Of a stretch of DNA of 64,000 bases, positions 40,242-48,630 are shown in pieces. This DNA is from Corallococcus soli (lineage in GTDB: Bacteria > Myxococcota > Myxococcia > Myxococcales > Myxococcaceae), in NCBI RefSeq assembly GCF_014930455.1, contig NZ_JAAIYO010000001.1:1674001-1738000 (forward strand), read 5' to 3'. The translations under genes were made by a program, and so were the position numbers. A model generated the notes under the pieces. The model had not been told where the DNA came from and did not search any database. It was given only the letters and a program-made list of their open reading frames with translations. The first letter of the stretch is position 1. Each line of letters opens with the position of its first letter.

Positions 40242-40608
40242 GCCGCCGGGGCCGTCCGTAGAGGAGCCCCGACGCGAGCCGCAGCGGCGCGGCCCACGGC
40301 GGCTCCTGCCGCACGAGCACGTCCTCGCCACCGACCCGGGCCACCATGCCGTCGGGCGCCACCACCGAGAAGCGCAGCGGCCGGCCCAGCGCGGCCTGGA
40401 GCGCGGCCATCGTCGTCTCGTCCTCCGACGAGAAGCCGAGCGGCCCCTCGGGGTGGCTGTGGGTCACCTCTATCAGCGTGTCCCGCAGGCTCCAGATGGC
40501 CTCCCACCGCGCCCGGGAGTCCGGCAGCGCCAGGGGGTCGTCGAACGAGTCGCCCCACAGCACCGCGTCCCCGGGCCCGATGAGCAGGCACACCTCACGC
40601 GTCGACAT
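40222..40608 (-). CDS. Small JAMM (JAB/MPN) metallopeptidase
   Basis: 128 aa from ATG 40608, with GGAGG six bases upstream. Residues 50-63 read HSHPEGPLGFSSED, the exact spacing of the JAMM zinc site (HxHP, Ser, Asp) in Rpn11 and AMSH. The upstream Glu ligand is not certain (Glu36 is one option). Such enzymes cleave isopeptide or C-terminal peptide bonds next to ubiquitin-like proteins. Third gene of the operon with the Ro60-like and 347-aa genes (32-bp gap). An E1-like and a beta-grasp-like gene are 6 kb away. Its substrate is unproven, and a stand-alone role remains possible. Confidence 0.8.
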   Translation of the reverse strand: MSTREVCLLIGPGDAVLWGDSFDDPLALPDSRARWEAIWSLRDTLIEVTHSHPEGPLGFSSEDETTMAALQAALGRPLRFSVVAPDGMVARVGGEDVLVRQEPPWAAPLRLASGLLYGRPRRLSPEAG

Positions 40609-40640
40609 GAATCCCTCCCCGTTCCTGGGGTCGTGTGTCC

Positions 40641-41684
40641 TCAGACATGCCGGGTGATGACCAGCGAGCCCGTGTCGATGGCTTCCTTCAACACGGACGG
40701 CAGGCTCTCCAGCGTCACCCGCGCGTCCGCGCCCGCCAGGCACACGCCCGCGTCGCGCACCCGCAGCGTCGCCATCTCCACCACCGTGATGAAGCGCTCG
40801 CCCATGAAGCCGTAGACCACCTCCATCAGGCCTCCACCCAACCGGCGGTGGTCGAGCATCCGCGCGCCGGCCTTGTTCAACGCACGCTCCGCCCACTCAC
40901 CGGATGCGGACTCCGCGCGCCGCTGCTGGCCGGGCGTGAGGGCCGTCCCGCTCCAGGTTTCGTGCGACCGACGCGCCTCCGCGTTCCAGCGGAGGTCCTG
41001 GAGGGTCCGCTCCCGCTCCGACAATGCGCGCTCCAACGACAGGGCCTCCATGTCCCGGTAGGCCTGCTGCCGCGCCTGCGCACGCAGGAAGTGGGCGCGC
41101 GCGTCCGCGAGCCGCCGCAGACACGCCTCCGCCTCCTCGCGCCCGCCCTGGGCGACTTCAAGCACGCGCGCGCGGGCCTCCGCTGGCGCGAAGGGGATGC
41201 CCGTCCCGCGCGACGCGACCTCCAGCAGGGCGAAGCCGAACGCCGCGCGCAGGGAGGCGCCCACGCCGCGCGTCTCCCCCAACGGACGGTCCTCCTCCAG
41301 CGCACGCCGCGCCTGCTCCTCGGCCTCGCTCTCGAACTCCACGCCCTCGAAGACGAGCGTGCCGTCATGCCAGCGGCGCGCCGTCACCGGGGACAGGCGC
41401 GGCGGCTGCTCCTCCGGCATCAACGCCAGGGGCTCCGCCACCGCGCCCTCGCGCACCAGCCGCGTGCCCCACAGGTGGCCCCGCACGCGCGGCCGGGCCT
41501 CCAGGCCCTCCGCGGAAGCCGGCTCGCGCGCGGTGGCCTGACGGCCCTTCAGCTCGAAGCTCCACCAGCCCGGTTCGACGGGCGTGGTGACGTGCAGGCG
41601 GCGTGAAGGCGCGTCCACGGTCCCGCCGCCGAAATACGGCAGCACCGCCGACTCCACCTTCCCGAGCAGCTTCCGGTAGTCCAC
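40641..41684 (-). CDS. Unknown protein in the Ro60-like/JAMM operon
   Basis: 347 aa from GTG 41684, with AGGAGG upstream, 13 nt after the Ro60-like stop. The N-terminal part (1-120) is beta-rich with conserved-looking Trp and Gly (LPYFGGGTVDAP, PGWWSFELKGR). The centre (about 120-270) is a long charged helical or coiled-coil region rich in Ala, Arg and Glu. The C-terminal 75 residues form a compact domain (FMGERFITVVEMATLRVRD and VTLESLPSVLKEAIDTGSL). There is no signal or membrane segment. I do not recognise a family. Tight spacing on both sides says it works with its operon partners. Confidence 0.75.
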   Translation of the reverse strand: MDYRKLLGKVESAVLPYFGGGTVDAPSRRLHVTTPVEPGWWSFELKGRQATAREPASAEGLEARPRVRGHLWGTRLVREGAVAEPLALMPEEQPPRLSPVTARRWHDGTLVFEGVEFESEAEEQARRALEEDRPLGETRGVGASLRAAFGFALLEVASRGTGIPFAPAEARARVLEVAQGGREEAEACLRRLADARAHFLRAQARQQAYRDMEALSLERALSERERTLQDLRWNAEARRSHETWSGTALTPGQQRRAESASGEWAERALNKAGARMLDHRRLGGGLMEVVYGFMGERFITVVEMATLRVRDAGVCLAGADARVTLESLPSVLKEAIDTGSLVITRHV

Positions 41685-41697
41685 GCCCCTGCCTCCT

Positions 41698-43458
41698 TCA
41701 CGCCACCTTCAAGAGGGGCGTGCTCATCACCCGGTCCACCCAGCCGGACTGGCGGGCTCCCGCCATGCGCGGCGCGTCCATCAACGTCTGGAGCACGCGC
41801 GGCACCTGGTAGGGGTCCGCGAACTGCCCCACGCTCACCTCGCTGAAGGGCACGCCCAGCTGCGACGCTCCCGTGCGCACGGTGTTGCCGCGCGCCCCCG
41901 CCACGCTCACCAGCAACGCCATCGCCGCCACGGTGTAGCCGCACCCGTGGAAGGCCTTGGCGAACTGGTCGCCCGCCTCGCCCGCCTCGTCACCCACCAC
42001 CATCACCACCAGCTTCGCCTCCGCCGGAATGCGCACGCCCGCGCGATGCAGCGCGTGCACCGCCGCCCCGTGCGTCGTGCCGCCCGACGCCTTCAGGTCG
42101 GCCAGCATGTGCTGCACCGCCGTGCGGTTGGCCGCCTTGGGCTTGAGCACCGTGCCCATGGTGTCGAACGCCGCGATGTGGAGCTTGTCCATCGGGAAGC
42201 CCGCGAGGATGCGCGACAGCGCCTCCTTCGACTGCTCGATGGCGCCCTCCATGGACCCCGACTTGTCGATGAGGAACATCACCCGCACGTCCTGCTCCGC
42301 GGTGGCCTGGGCCACCGCCTGTCGCGCGGCGTTGTCGCTCGCCTCCTCCAGCTTCTTGCGCAGGTCCTCGCCCCGGACGTTCTTCGCGATGTTCAGCGAC
42401 CGCTGATCCGTGGCGCGCGACACCGCCCGCTCCCAGCGCGCCTTCACGCTCGGCTCCTCCAGCAGGCCCAGCTCCTCCAGCGTGGGCGTCATCAGCCGCA
42501 GGTCCCGGTCCGACAGCGACGGCAGCAGCGTCGCCAGGATGGCGGGCGTGAGCCCCACGTCCTTCGGCAGACGGCCCACGACCTCCTTGTAGGAGAGGCG
42601 CTCCAGTTCAATCCACTCGCAGATCTCCGCCTCGCTGAGCCCGTCGAAGCGCTCGCGCTTCACCAGCGTGAGCCCCTGGAGGCCCACGTCGCGGTGCCCC
42701 GCGTCCGCCTGCTTCTGCTTCCAGCCGAGCACTTCGAAGAAGCCCTGCGACATGGGCTTGTAGCCGGCCTTGCGCGCCAGCTTCTTCAGCGTCTCCTTGT
42801 AGCCGGCCTTCACCAGGCCCTGGAGCATCGGCAGGTTCGCCTCGCGCGCGGCCAGCCACTTCTGCGCCACGCGCTTCCAGCGACCCAGGGGCGGCTTGTG
42901 CGACGCGGGGTCTCCGAAGCCCGCCTCGCGGTTGAGGCGCGCGATCTCAGGCACCTCCAGCAGCTCCGCCACGCGCAGCACCGCCTTGGGCGTGAGCATG
43001 CGCGTGGAGCGGCGCACGTAGTGCAGCACCATGGCCTCGCCAATGGCGCGGTAGTCGTCGTCGTGGAAGGCCACCTGGCCCTGGCCGTCGCGCACGGGCA
43101 GGCCCGCGTGCTGCTGCACCAGCATCAGCGCGCAGGTGGCGACCTTCAGGTCGCGCCAGTCCGTCTGCGTCAGCGCGTACGACGCGAAGTGGGCCATCAG
43201 GGTGGGGTTCAGGCGGTACAGCTCCAGCAACTGGCCGTACAGCTTCACCGCCGCGGGCACGAACAGGCCCGGCGCCACCTTGGGCCAGCGCGCGCGGGCC
43301 TGGGCGGACGCGTGCGCCGCGGCCTCCCAGGTGCCGGACACGTTCAGGCCGGGGCGGTGGTGCCACAGGTGCGCGGAGCCACCGAGCACCACGTCGAGCA
43401 GTCGCTCGGCCGGTCCCCGCTGCGTCTCCGGAAGGGTCGTCTGGGTGCGCGTCGTCAT
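41698..43458 (-). CDS. Ro60/Rsr-like protein: TROVE-type helical repeat plus vWA domain
   Basis: 586 aa from ATG 43458, with GGGGA upstream; the frame extends to 43827 but overlaps the RNA described below. Residues about 70-385 form a long array of helices like the HEAT-type TROVE ring (LTQTDWRDLKVATCALMLV, TPTLEELGLLEEPSVKARW). Residues 390-575 are a vWA domain with an intact MIDAS, FLIDKSGSMEG (D398, S400, S402), and later metal contacts. This is the layout of Ro60 and bacterial Rsr, which bind Y RNA and misfolded RNA and can tether PNPase or take part in RNA repair. Assignment to TROVE is by layout and context; the vWA is certain. First gene of a three-gene operon. Confidence 0.7.
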   Translation of the reverse strand: MTTRTQTTLPETQRGPAERLLDVVLGGSAHLWHHRPGLNVSGTWEAAAHASAQARARWPKVAPGLFVPAAVKLYGQLLELYRLNPTLMAHFASYALTQTDWRDLKVATCALMLVQQHAGLPVRDGQGQVAFHDDDYRAIGEAMVLHYVRRSTRMLTPKAVLRVAELLEVPEIARLNREAGFGDPASHKPPLGRWKRVAQKWLAAREANLPMLQGLVKAGYKETLKKLARKAGYKPMSQGFFEVLGWKQKQADAGHRDVGLQGLTLVKRERFDGLSEAEICEWIELERLSYKEVVGRLPKDVGLTPAILATLLPSLSDRDLRLMTPTLEELGLLEEPSVKARWERAVSRATDQRSLNIAKNVRGEDLRKKLEEASDNAARQAVAQATAEQDVRVMFLIDKSGSMEGAIEQSKEALSRILAGFPMDKLHIAAFDTMGTVLKPKAANRTAVQHMLADLKASGGTTHGAAVHALHRAGVRIPAEAKLVVMVVGDEAGEAGDQFAKAFHGCGYTVAAMALLVSVAGARGNTVRTGASQLGVPFSEVSVGQFADPYQVPRVLQTLMDAPRMAGARQSGWVDRVMSTPLLKVA

Positions 43459-43574
43459 GGCGGTCCCCTTTCGGGACGTCGGGACAAAGGACGGAGGCAT
43501 GCCCGGGAAGGGCAGCCAGGGGTGGAAGGGAAGGGTGAGCGCCCGAGTGAGGAAGCCGGAAGGCTGAATTAACG

Positions 43575-43735
43575 GTTCAGTGTCGGACCGCCGACGGGCT
43601 CCCCACCCTTTCGAGCGGGGAGATGGAGTCGAACCATGGCTTGTAGGGCCTCTTCGGCCGGGCGCTCGAAAGCGATGCGCCCCTGGACGCCTCCCCGGCC
43701 GGATTCCTGACGGGGGATTTCCCCAGGCCTTTCCG
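43575..43735 (-). ncRNA. tRNA-like RNA upstream of the Ro60-like gene, candidate bacterial Y RNA (YrlA-type)
   Basis: On the minus strand 43697-43616 folds like a tRNA: acceptor CGGGGAG pairs perfectly with CTCCCCG; GCG/CGC encloses a D-like loop; CGCT-TTCG-AGCG stands where the anticodon arm should be; GGCC-GAAGA-GGCC resembles a variable arm; and ATGG-TTCGACT-CCAT is a T-arm. There is no anticodon and no CCA, so it cannot be a working tRNA. Stable hairpins flank it (GGGG-AAAT-CCCC upstream; GTCGG-CGGT-CCGAC and CTGAA/TTCAG downstream). YrlA-type Y RNAs carry a tRNA-like module and are encoded beside Rsr genes. The ends are estimates. Confidence 0.55.
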
Positions 43736-43987
43736 TGGGTTTTCGCGCCTCCTTGCAGGGCGCCGGCCGCCGTGAACTTTTTCGTGGAGGGGGCGTCAGG
43801 AACCTGAGGGGGGCCGCGTCGAGGCATTCCAGGTGCTCCCGACTGTCCGGTGGTTCCGGTCCGCGGGCGCCCACGACTTCATGGGAGGCTGTCCGCGGAT
43901 GCCAACGTGGTACCTTGCCGCGCCACATCCCCGTAACCCAACCTCCCGGGATGACGCCCGTCCCGGGACAGCCTCCAGGGCCTTCCG

Positions 43988-44659
43988 GTGTACGAGCAGC
44001 TCACGGATGAGGAATTGTTCGCGGAGGTGTCCCGCCGCCGCACCACGGGCGAGCCCGTGGGCAACCCCTTGGGGGCCCTCTGCGCGCGATGGGCGCGCCC
44101 GGCCCGCTACGTCATCAGCAGGATTCAAGGCAGCTACGGGCGCGGTTCGCCGGCGGACGCCGACGAGCTGTTCCAGGACGCGGTGGGGAAGTTCCTCGAC
44201 CGGGGCCTGGATCAGTTCCGCGGCGTGTCCGAACAGATGCCGGGCAGGAGCGCGTCTCCCAAGACGTTCTTCCTGCGCATCGTCAAGCACGTCGCCATCG
44301 ACTTCTACCGGCGACACCGGGAGGAGCTGGCGCCCGCGTCGGCCTCGCCCGACGACGTCATGGAAGAGACCCCGTCCGAGGTGGCCCGGGCGGTGGAGGG
44401 CGCACGGCGTCGCGAGGAGCGCGCCGAGGCGCAGGAGCTGTATTGGGCCGCCTACGCCAGGCTCCAGCAGGAGCACCCCAAGGAGGCTTCAGCATGGGAG
44501 CTGTATCACCACGAGGACGTGGAGGATCACGAGGAATGCGCACGGCGTTTGGACATCAGCGTGGTGAATTCGTACAAGCGCGTCAGCCGCGCCCAGGCCT
44601 ACCTGCGCCTGTACCTGCTGGAGTTGCAGCGGGACGGTCAGCCGGAAGAGCCGTCGTGA
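43988..44659 (+). CDS. ECF-like RNA polymerase sigma factor
   Basis: 223 aa from GTG 43988. Sigma region 2 (ADELFQDAVGKFLDRGLDQF, then PKTFFLRIVKHVAIDFYRRH) and region 4 (the HEDVEDHEECARRLDISVVN helix-turn-helix) are visible, with an acidic linker between. It lies 46 bp before a gene with a zinc-binding anti-sigma-like segment, the usual arrangement for a sigma factor and its regulator. Confidence 0.8.
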   Translation: MYEQLTDEELFAEVSRRRTTGEPVGNPLGALCARWARPARYVISRIQGSYGRGSPADADELFQDAVGKFLDRGLDQFRGVSEQMPGRSASPKTFFLRIVKHVAIDFYRRHREELAPASASPDDVMEETPSEVARAVEGARRREERAEAQELYWAAYARLQQEHPKEASAWELYHHEDVEDHEECARRLDISVVNSYKRVSRAQAYLRLYLLELQRDGQPEEPS

Positions 44660-44705
44660 ACGCCCCCGGAGGGATGCCGTCCTCCGCCCCGCACGGGATG
44701 TCGCG

Positions 44706-45896
44706 ATGAAGGGCGACGCGCTGTCCCGCTATCAGGCCCGTCACGCGCGCCTGGTCGCGGGTCCCGCTCCGGTGGGTGAGCTGTTGGAGGCGGTGGGGGA
44801 CGTGCTACGGCGCTCGGACAGGCTTGGCACCGACGGGGTGGAAGAGGCCCTGAAGGCCCTGGGCCGCGCGGAGCTGGAAGCCTGGCTGCACGCGCAGAAA
44901 CCGCAGGCGCTCCAACCGCTCCTGCTGCGCGCCGCCGAGGAGTCGATGGAGGCCGCGCTGGGCGAGGAGGGGGACGAAGCCGACGTGTGGCGCGCCTCCG
45001 CGCTGGAAGGACTCGCCGCCCGCGACCGGGCCGCCTCCGCCGCCCGCGCGCTGGCCACCTGGGAGATGCTGAAGGGCCCGCTGGAAGGGGACGCTGGCGC
45101 CGCCCGCGAGCGCTTCCTCGGGGCGCTGGGCCACCTGGACACCGCGCTGCGCCCCCGGGCGCGCTGGTTCATCCCCCTGAACACCGAGCGCCGCGCCGAG
45201 CGCGACCTGCTGGACCCGGTGGAGCGTCCCGGCGCCTGGTGGTTCTCCGCGCGGGCGGGCTGTGACGACCTGCTGGCGTCCTGGACGGGCAAGCCCCTGA
45301 AGGACCCCGAGCACCTGAAGGACTGCGCCGGCTGCCGCGCGGACCGGGCGGAGACCGCGGTGGTGGACACGCCCCCCCGACGGCACCTCACCGAGGACGA
45401 GCTGTGGCGCCTGGATGCGGGGCAGATGGGCCGCGAGGAGAAGGCGCGCGTGGAGGCCCACACCGCGTGGTGCGGCGAGTGCGCGCAGGCCGTGCTGGCG
45501 CTGGAGGAGGGCGACGCCGCCATCGACGAGGCTCTGGAGCTGGAGGAGGAGGGGCTGTCCGTGCCGCGCGCGGCCCGCGACTCCCGCGCGGACGCTTCCC
45601 GTCGCCCGGGGGCGGCCCGCCTGCCGGAGCTCCGTGAGGTGCTGGAGGAGCGCCGCGACTTCCGCGTGGTGCTGGTGCGCGAGCGTCAACGGGTGAGGCT
45701 GCTCGTGCAGCCCCTGGGCACGCGCGCCGTGACGGCCGCCGTCTTCCTGTCGCCGGGGCGTCCGTCGCTCAAGCCGACGCAGGGGCCGGAGGGGTTGTCC
45801 TTCGACCTGTCCACGGCGCTGGCCACGGGCGCGCACGCGGCCCACCTCACGGTGCAGGCCGGACAGGAGACGCTGGAGCGCGACTTCGCGTTCTAG
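44706..45896 (+). CDS. Cytosolic zf-HC2-type protein, likely partner of the upstream sigma factor
   Basis: 396 aa with no signal or membrane helix. The first 160 residues are helical and rich in Ala, Glu and Leu. At about 201-215 is CDDLLASW, then CAGC. At about 222-262 comes HLTEDELWRLDAGQMGREEK, then HTAWCGECAQA, a zf-HC2 (HxxxCxxC) anti-sigma signature. A beta-rich C-terminus follows. Classic anti-sigma factors of this class are membrane proteins, so a soluble form is atypical and might sense redox or zinc in the cytosol. A convergent terminator follows the gene. Confidence 0.7.
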   Translation: MKGDALSRYQARHARLVAGPAPVGELLEAVGDVLRRSDRLGTDGVEEALKALGRAELEAWLHAQKPQALQPLLLRAAEESMEAALGEEGDEADVWRASALEGLAARDRAASAARALATWEMLKGPLEGDAGAARERFLGALGHLDTALRPRARWFIPLNTERRAERDLLDPVERPGAWWFSARAGCDDLLASWTGKPLKDPEHLKDCAGCRADRAETAVVDTPPRRHLTEDELWRLDAGQMGREEKARVEAHTAWCGECAQAVLALEEGDAAIDEALELEEEGLSVPRAARDSRADASRRPGAARLPELREVLEERRDFRVVLVRERQRVRLLVQPLGTRAVTAAVFLSPGRPSLKPTQGPEGLSFDLSTALATGAHAAHLTVQAGQETLERDFAF

Positions 45897-45913
45897 CCGT
45901 CGTCGGGAGGCAC

Positions 45914-45940
45914 GGGCCGGGGGAGGATTCCCACCGGCCC
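45914..45940. terminator. Bidirectional terminator between convergent genes
   Basis: GGGCCGG and CCGGCCC form a 7-bp stem around a 13-nt loop that itself contains GGGA/TCCC. It lies in the 62-bp gap between stops at 45896 (plus) and 45959 (minus). Confidence 0.65.
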
Positions 45941-45958
45941 TTCGCGTTCCCGGGCCTG

Positions 45959-47320
45959 CTACTGGCGCCGGGAGGGCGGGATGTAGCCCTTGCTGTCGTC
46001 ATAGGCCTGCGGGGAGCGCACCGGCGGCTTGACGTCGATGTTGAGCGGTTGATCCGAGCGCCCCCGGAAGCCGACGGACAGGAAGGCCGCCACCAGCTGT
46101 GTCAGGGGTGGCCGGGTGGCGAGCGCCACGCCGCACACGTCGACCCGGTCCTCCACGCGCCCTCCGTGACCCTGGACGTAGGCGTTGCAGCCCTTCTCCG
46201 TGGACAGGGCGGGATCACGGCGCAGGGTGCGCTGGCTGGGCCCCCAGCGCATGACGAGCGCGTCCGCGCTGAGCCGCACGTAGACCGGCGAGCCCCCCCA
46301 GGAGCCCTCGATGAGGGTCGCGGCGCCGCCGGCGCGCACCTTCACCTCCAGCTCGCGCACCTCATAGGTGCCGTTCACCTCGATGCCGTGCTCGAAGAGC
46401 TCGTCGCCGAAGGAGCCCTTCCACGTCGAGCCCTTGCCACGCACGAGCGGCGTGTTCGTCTCCACACGCTCGCTGTCGAACCAGAAGTGGCCCACCCGGC
46501 CCAGGGGCATGTTCTTGCGGCCCCAGATGGGCGGGCCCTCGTCGTCCAGGCCCTGCGGTCCGGGGGGCAGCGCCTGCGGGGCGCTCAGCAGGTCCGTCGT
46601 CTTCACCGACGCGTCCACCGCCTCGAAGCGCACGCCGTCCAACCACGCCTGGCCGGTGCCGCTCATGATGAGGCCCGCCATGATGGTGGTGGCCTCCTTC
46701 GACACGTCCAGCACCACGTCGTAGCGCTTGCAGCCGTGGGTGCCCACCAGGGCGCGCGACTGCATGTTGTCGAAGGCGAGCGGCTGCTTGGGGTCGGGTC
46801 CCTCCACGCGCATCCACAGCCCGGCCCAGCCCTTCACGTCCTGGTGGCGCACGGCGGCGGTGAAGCGCAGGCGCTTGCCCTGGAAGTCCTTCGCGCTGAA
46901 GGCCTGCATGAAGGTGCCGAAGCTGTCCGTGGCCTGCGTGCGGGAGCGCAGGAACGCGCTGCGACTGCCCTCGCACGGGGAGCTCGCGTCCACGCCGGCC
47001 TCGTAGTGCTGGGGCGCGCTCTCCGTGACGTACCAGCCCCGCGGCAGCTTCGCCTGCGTGGCGCTGGGTGTGGTGGAGGGCAGGCCCTGCGAGGTGGCCG
47101 GAGGCGTCGCGGACGGTGTCGTCGTCGCGGCGGGCGGTGTCGTCGCGGCGGGCGGTGTCGTCGTCGCGGCGTGTGGGAGCGTCGCGGCGTGTGGGGGCGT
47201 CGCGGCGGGCGCGGGCGCCGCCGTGGCCGCCGTGGCCGGTGGGGCCGTGGGCGACTGGGCGCTCGCGAGTGACGCCCACCCCGACAGGAGCAGGCCGAGG
47301 ATGCGGGTTCGCGGATTCAT
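45959..47320 (-). CDS. Secreted protein with Pro/Ala/Thr linker and carbohydrate-binding-like domain
   Basis: 453 aa from ATG 47320. A signal peptide (ILGLLLSGWASLASAQ) is followed by a Pro/Ala/Thr-rich linker (about 22-90) built from imperfect short repeats. Residues about 90-260 look like a jelly-roll binding domain (GWAGLWMRVEGP, AFDNMQSRAL, IMAGLIMSGTGQAWLDGVRF). The C-terminal half is a second beta domain with paired Cys. The protein is probably extracellular or in the outer envelope. It lies 11 bp after an anti-sigma/sigma pair on the same strand, so it may belong to their regulon. No enzymatic residues are recognised. Confidence 0.75.
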   Translation of the reverse strand: MNPRTRILGLLLSGWASLASAQSPTAPPATAATAAPAPAATPPHAATLPHAATTTPPAATTPPAATTTPSATPPATSQGLPSTTPSATQAKLPRGWYVTESAPQHYEAGVDASSPCEGSRSAFLRSRTQATDSFGTFMQAFSAKDFQGKRLRFTAAVRHQDVKGWAGLWMRVEGPDPKQPLAFDNMQSRALVGTHGCKRYDVVLDVSKEATTIMAGLIMSGTGQAWLDGVRFEAVDASVKTTDLLSAPQALPPGPQGLDDEGPPIWGRKNMPLGRVGHFWFDSERVETNTPLVRGKGSTWKGSFGDELFEHGIEVNGTYEVRELEVKVRAGGAATLIEGSWGGSPVYVRLSADALVMRWGPSQRTLRRDPALSTEKGCNAYVQGHGGRVEDRVDVCGVALATRPPLTQLVAAFLSVGFRGRSDQPLNIDVKPPVRSPQAYDDSKGYIPPSRRQ

Positions 47321-47331
47321 CGCGGAGCTCC

Positions 47332-47868
47332 TCACAGGGCCGCCGGACGCGAGCTCAGGGCGACCTCGGGCCGCAGGGTGGAGGCGTCGTAGCGGGGGAC
47401 CTCGCCCAGGCCACCCGGGTGGTAGACGAGCAGCCCGCGCGCGCTGGCGGAACGCAGGCAGTGCTCCTGCGTGGCCAGGTCCGGGCACGCCACCACGATG
47501 TCCCGGGGCTCCGCGTCGTCCTCCGGCGGGGCCTCGCGCACCGCGGCGATGGGGAGGACGGGGTCGGGCCGGGGGGCTTCGGTGGGGCGCAGCATCAGGA
47601 ACACGGAGGCGGCCACCGCCATCAGGGCGGCCGCGGCGGCGACGGGGCGGTGCCAGCGCGCGGGGCGTAGCACGACGGCCTCTCGCGACGCGGCGGCGGC
47701 GACCTCGTACAGCTGCTCGTCCAGGAGGGCCTCTTCCTGGAGCAGGCGCGCGCACGCGTCGCAGGTGAGGGTGTGGGCCTCCAGCTCCGCCGCGGCCTCC
47801 GGGGGCAACGCGCCCAGCAGGTACTGCTCCGTGCGGTCGCGGGTGAGGTGGGGCGTGGGCCTAGACAT
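47332..47868 (-). CDS. Membrane anti-sigma factor (zf-HC2)
   Basis: 178 aa from ATG 47868, overlapping the sigma gene by 8 bp. The N-terminal zinc motif HTLTCDACARLL (HxxxCxxC) is followed by a helix, one transmembrane segment (AAAALMAVAASVFLML) and a periplasmic tail of about 85 residues with two Cys. It should hold the upstream-encoded sigma factor at the membrane until a periplasmic signal releases it. Confidence 0.8.
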   Translation of the reverse strand: MSRPTPHLTRDRTEQYLLGALPPEAAAELEAHTLTCDACARLLQEEALLDEQLYEVAAAASREAVVLRPARWHRPVAAAAALMAVAASVFLMLRPTEAPRPDPVLPIAAVREAPPEDDAEPRDIVVACPDLATQEHCLRSASARGLLVYHPGGLGEVPRYDASTLRPEVALSSRPAAL

Positions 47869-48505
47869 GGGTGTCCTCTTCGAGCGCGGTGCGCAGCTTC
47901 TTGCGGACCTCGCACAAAATCTGTCGCACGCGCTGGACCGACAATCCCACGCGGGTGGCGACCTCGGAATGGGGGAGCCCCTGGCCGTCACAGGCCAGGA
48001 GGAACACATCGCGCGCGCCCGGCGACACCTGGGCGAGCGCTTCGCGGGCCCGGGCAAGCTGCTCCTCGGAGAGCAGGCGCCGCTCCGCGGACTGCGTGGG
48101 GTCCACCGGCTGCTGGCGCTCCGGCAGGTCCTCCACCGTGCCGTCCACCGATTCACGCCGCGTGCGCCTCGCGTCATCCGAGGCGAGGAAGGACGCCTGG
48201 GCGAGCGCGAGGTAGGGCAGGCGCAGCTCCGTGAGCAGGCCCCGCTGCTGCTGCTGGATGAGGCGGGCCCACGTCTCCTGGGACAGCTCCTGGGCCCGGT
48301 CCACCCGCAGGCCCCGGGCGAGCAGCGACACCACCACCCGGCGCTGGTGGCGCGCGATGAGCAGGTCCCAGGCGGCCCGCTCTCCGGCCAGCGCGCGTCG
48401 AGACAGGCTCTCCTCATCCGGAGCGGCCCCGGGCCTGACGGCCTCGTCTGTCTCCTGACGCGACTGGAGCGTCGTCATCCCAAGACCCTGTACGGCTGCA
48501 TCCAT
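47861..48505 (-). CDS. ECF-like RNA polymerase sigma factor
   Basis: 214 aa from ATG 48505 (GGAAG five bases upstream); ATG 48478 is an alternative. Region 2 is LIARHQRRVVVSLLARGLRV with DRAQELSQETWARLIQQ. Region 4 is SPGARDVFLLACDGQGLPH with the recognition helix LSVQRVRQILCEVRKKL. The linker is long and acidic. It is followed by its anti-sigma gene and a secreted protein gene, forming a three-gene unit, the second sigma module in 5 kb. Confidence 0.85.
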   Translation of the reverse strand: MDAAVQGLGMTTLQSRQETDEAVRPGAAPDEESLSRRALAGERAAWDLLIARHQRRVVVSLLARGLRVDRAQELSQETWARLIQQQQRGLLTELRLPYLALAQASFLASDDARRTRRESVDGTVEDLPERQQPVDPTQSAERRLLSEEQLARAREALAQVSPGARDVFLLACDGQGLPHSEVATRVGLSVQRVRQILCEVRKKLRTALEEDTHV

Positions 48506-48630
48506 GCCGTCTTCCCGTTGCGCACGTCGGTCCGCCGGGGGCGCAGTGTGCCCCGGTGCCTCCCGGAAACGTGCGTCCTGGCCCGGCATATCGACGGAAG
48601 GGGGCAAGGGTGGCGCGGGGTAGGGGGATG

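Noticed and set aside
41947-43572. 541-aa plus-strand frame opposite the Ro60-like gene
   Set aside because: Antisense shadow; the vWA MIDAS motif is on the minus strand.
43616-43697. Ordinary tRNA gene
   Set aside because: It has acceptor and T-arms but a UUCG-closed hairpin instead of an anticodon loop, so it cannot decode; treated as a tRNA-like ncRNA.
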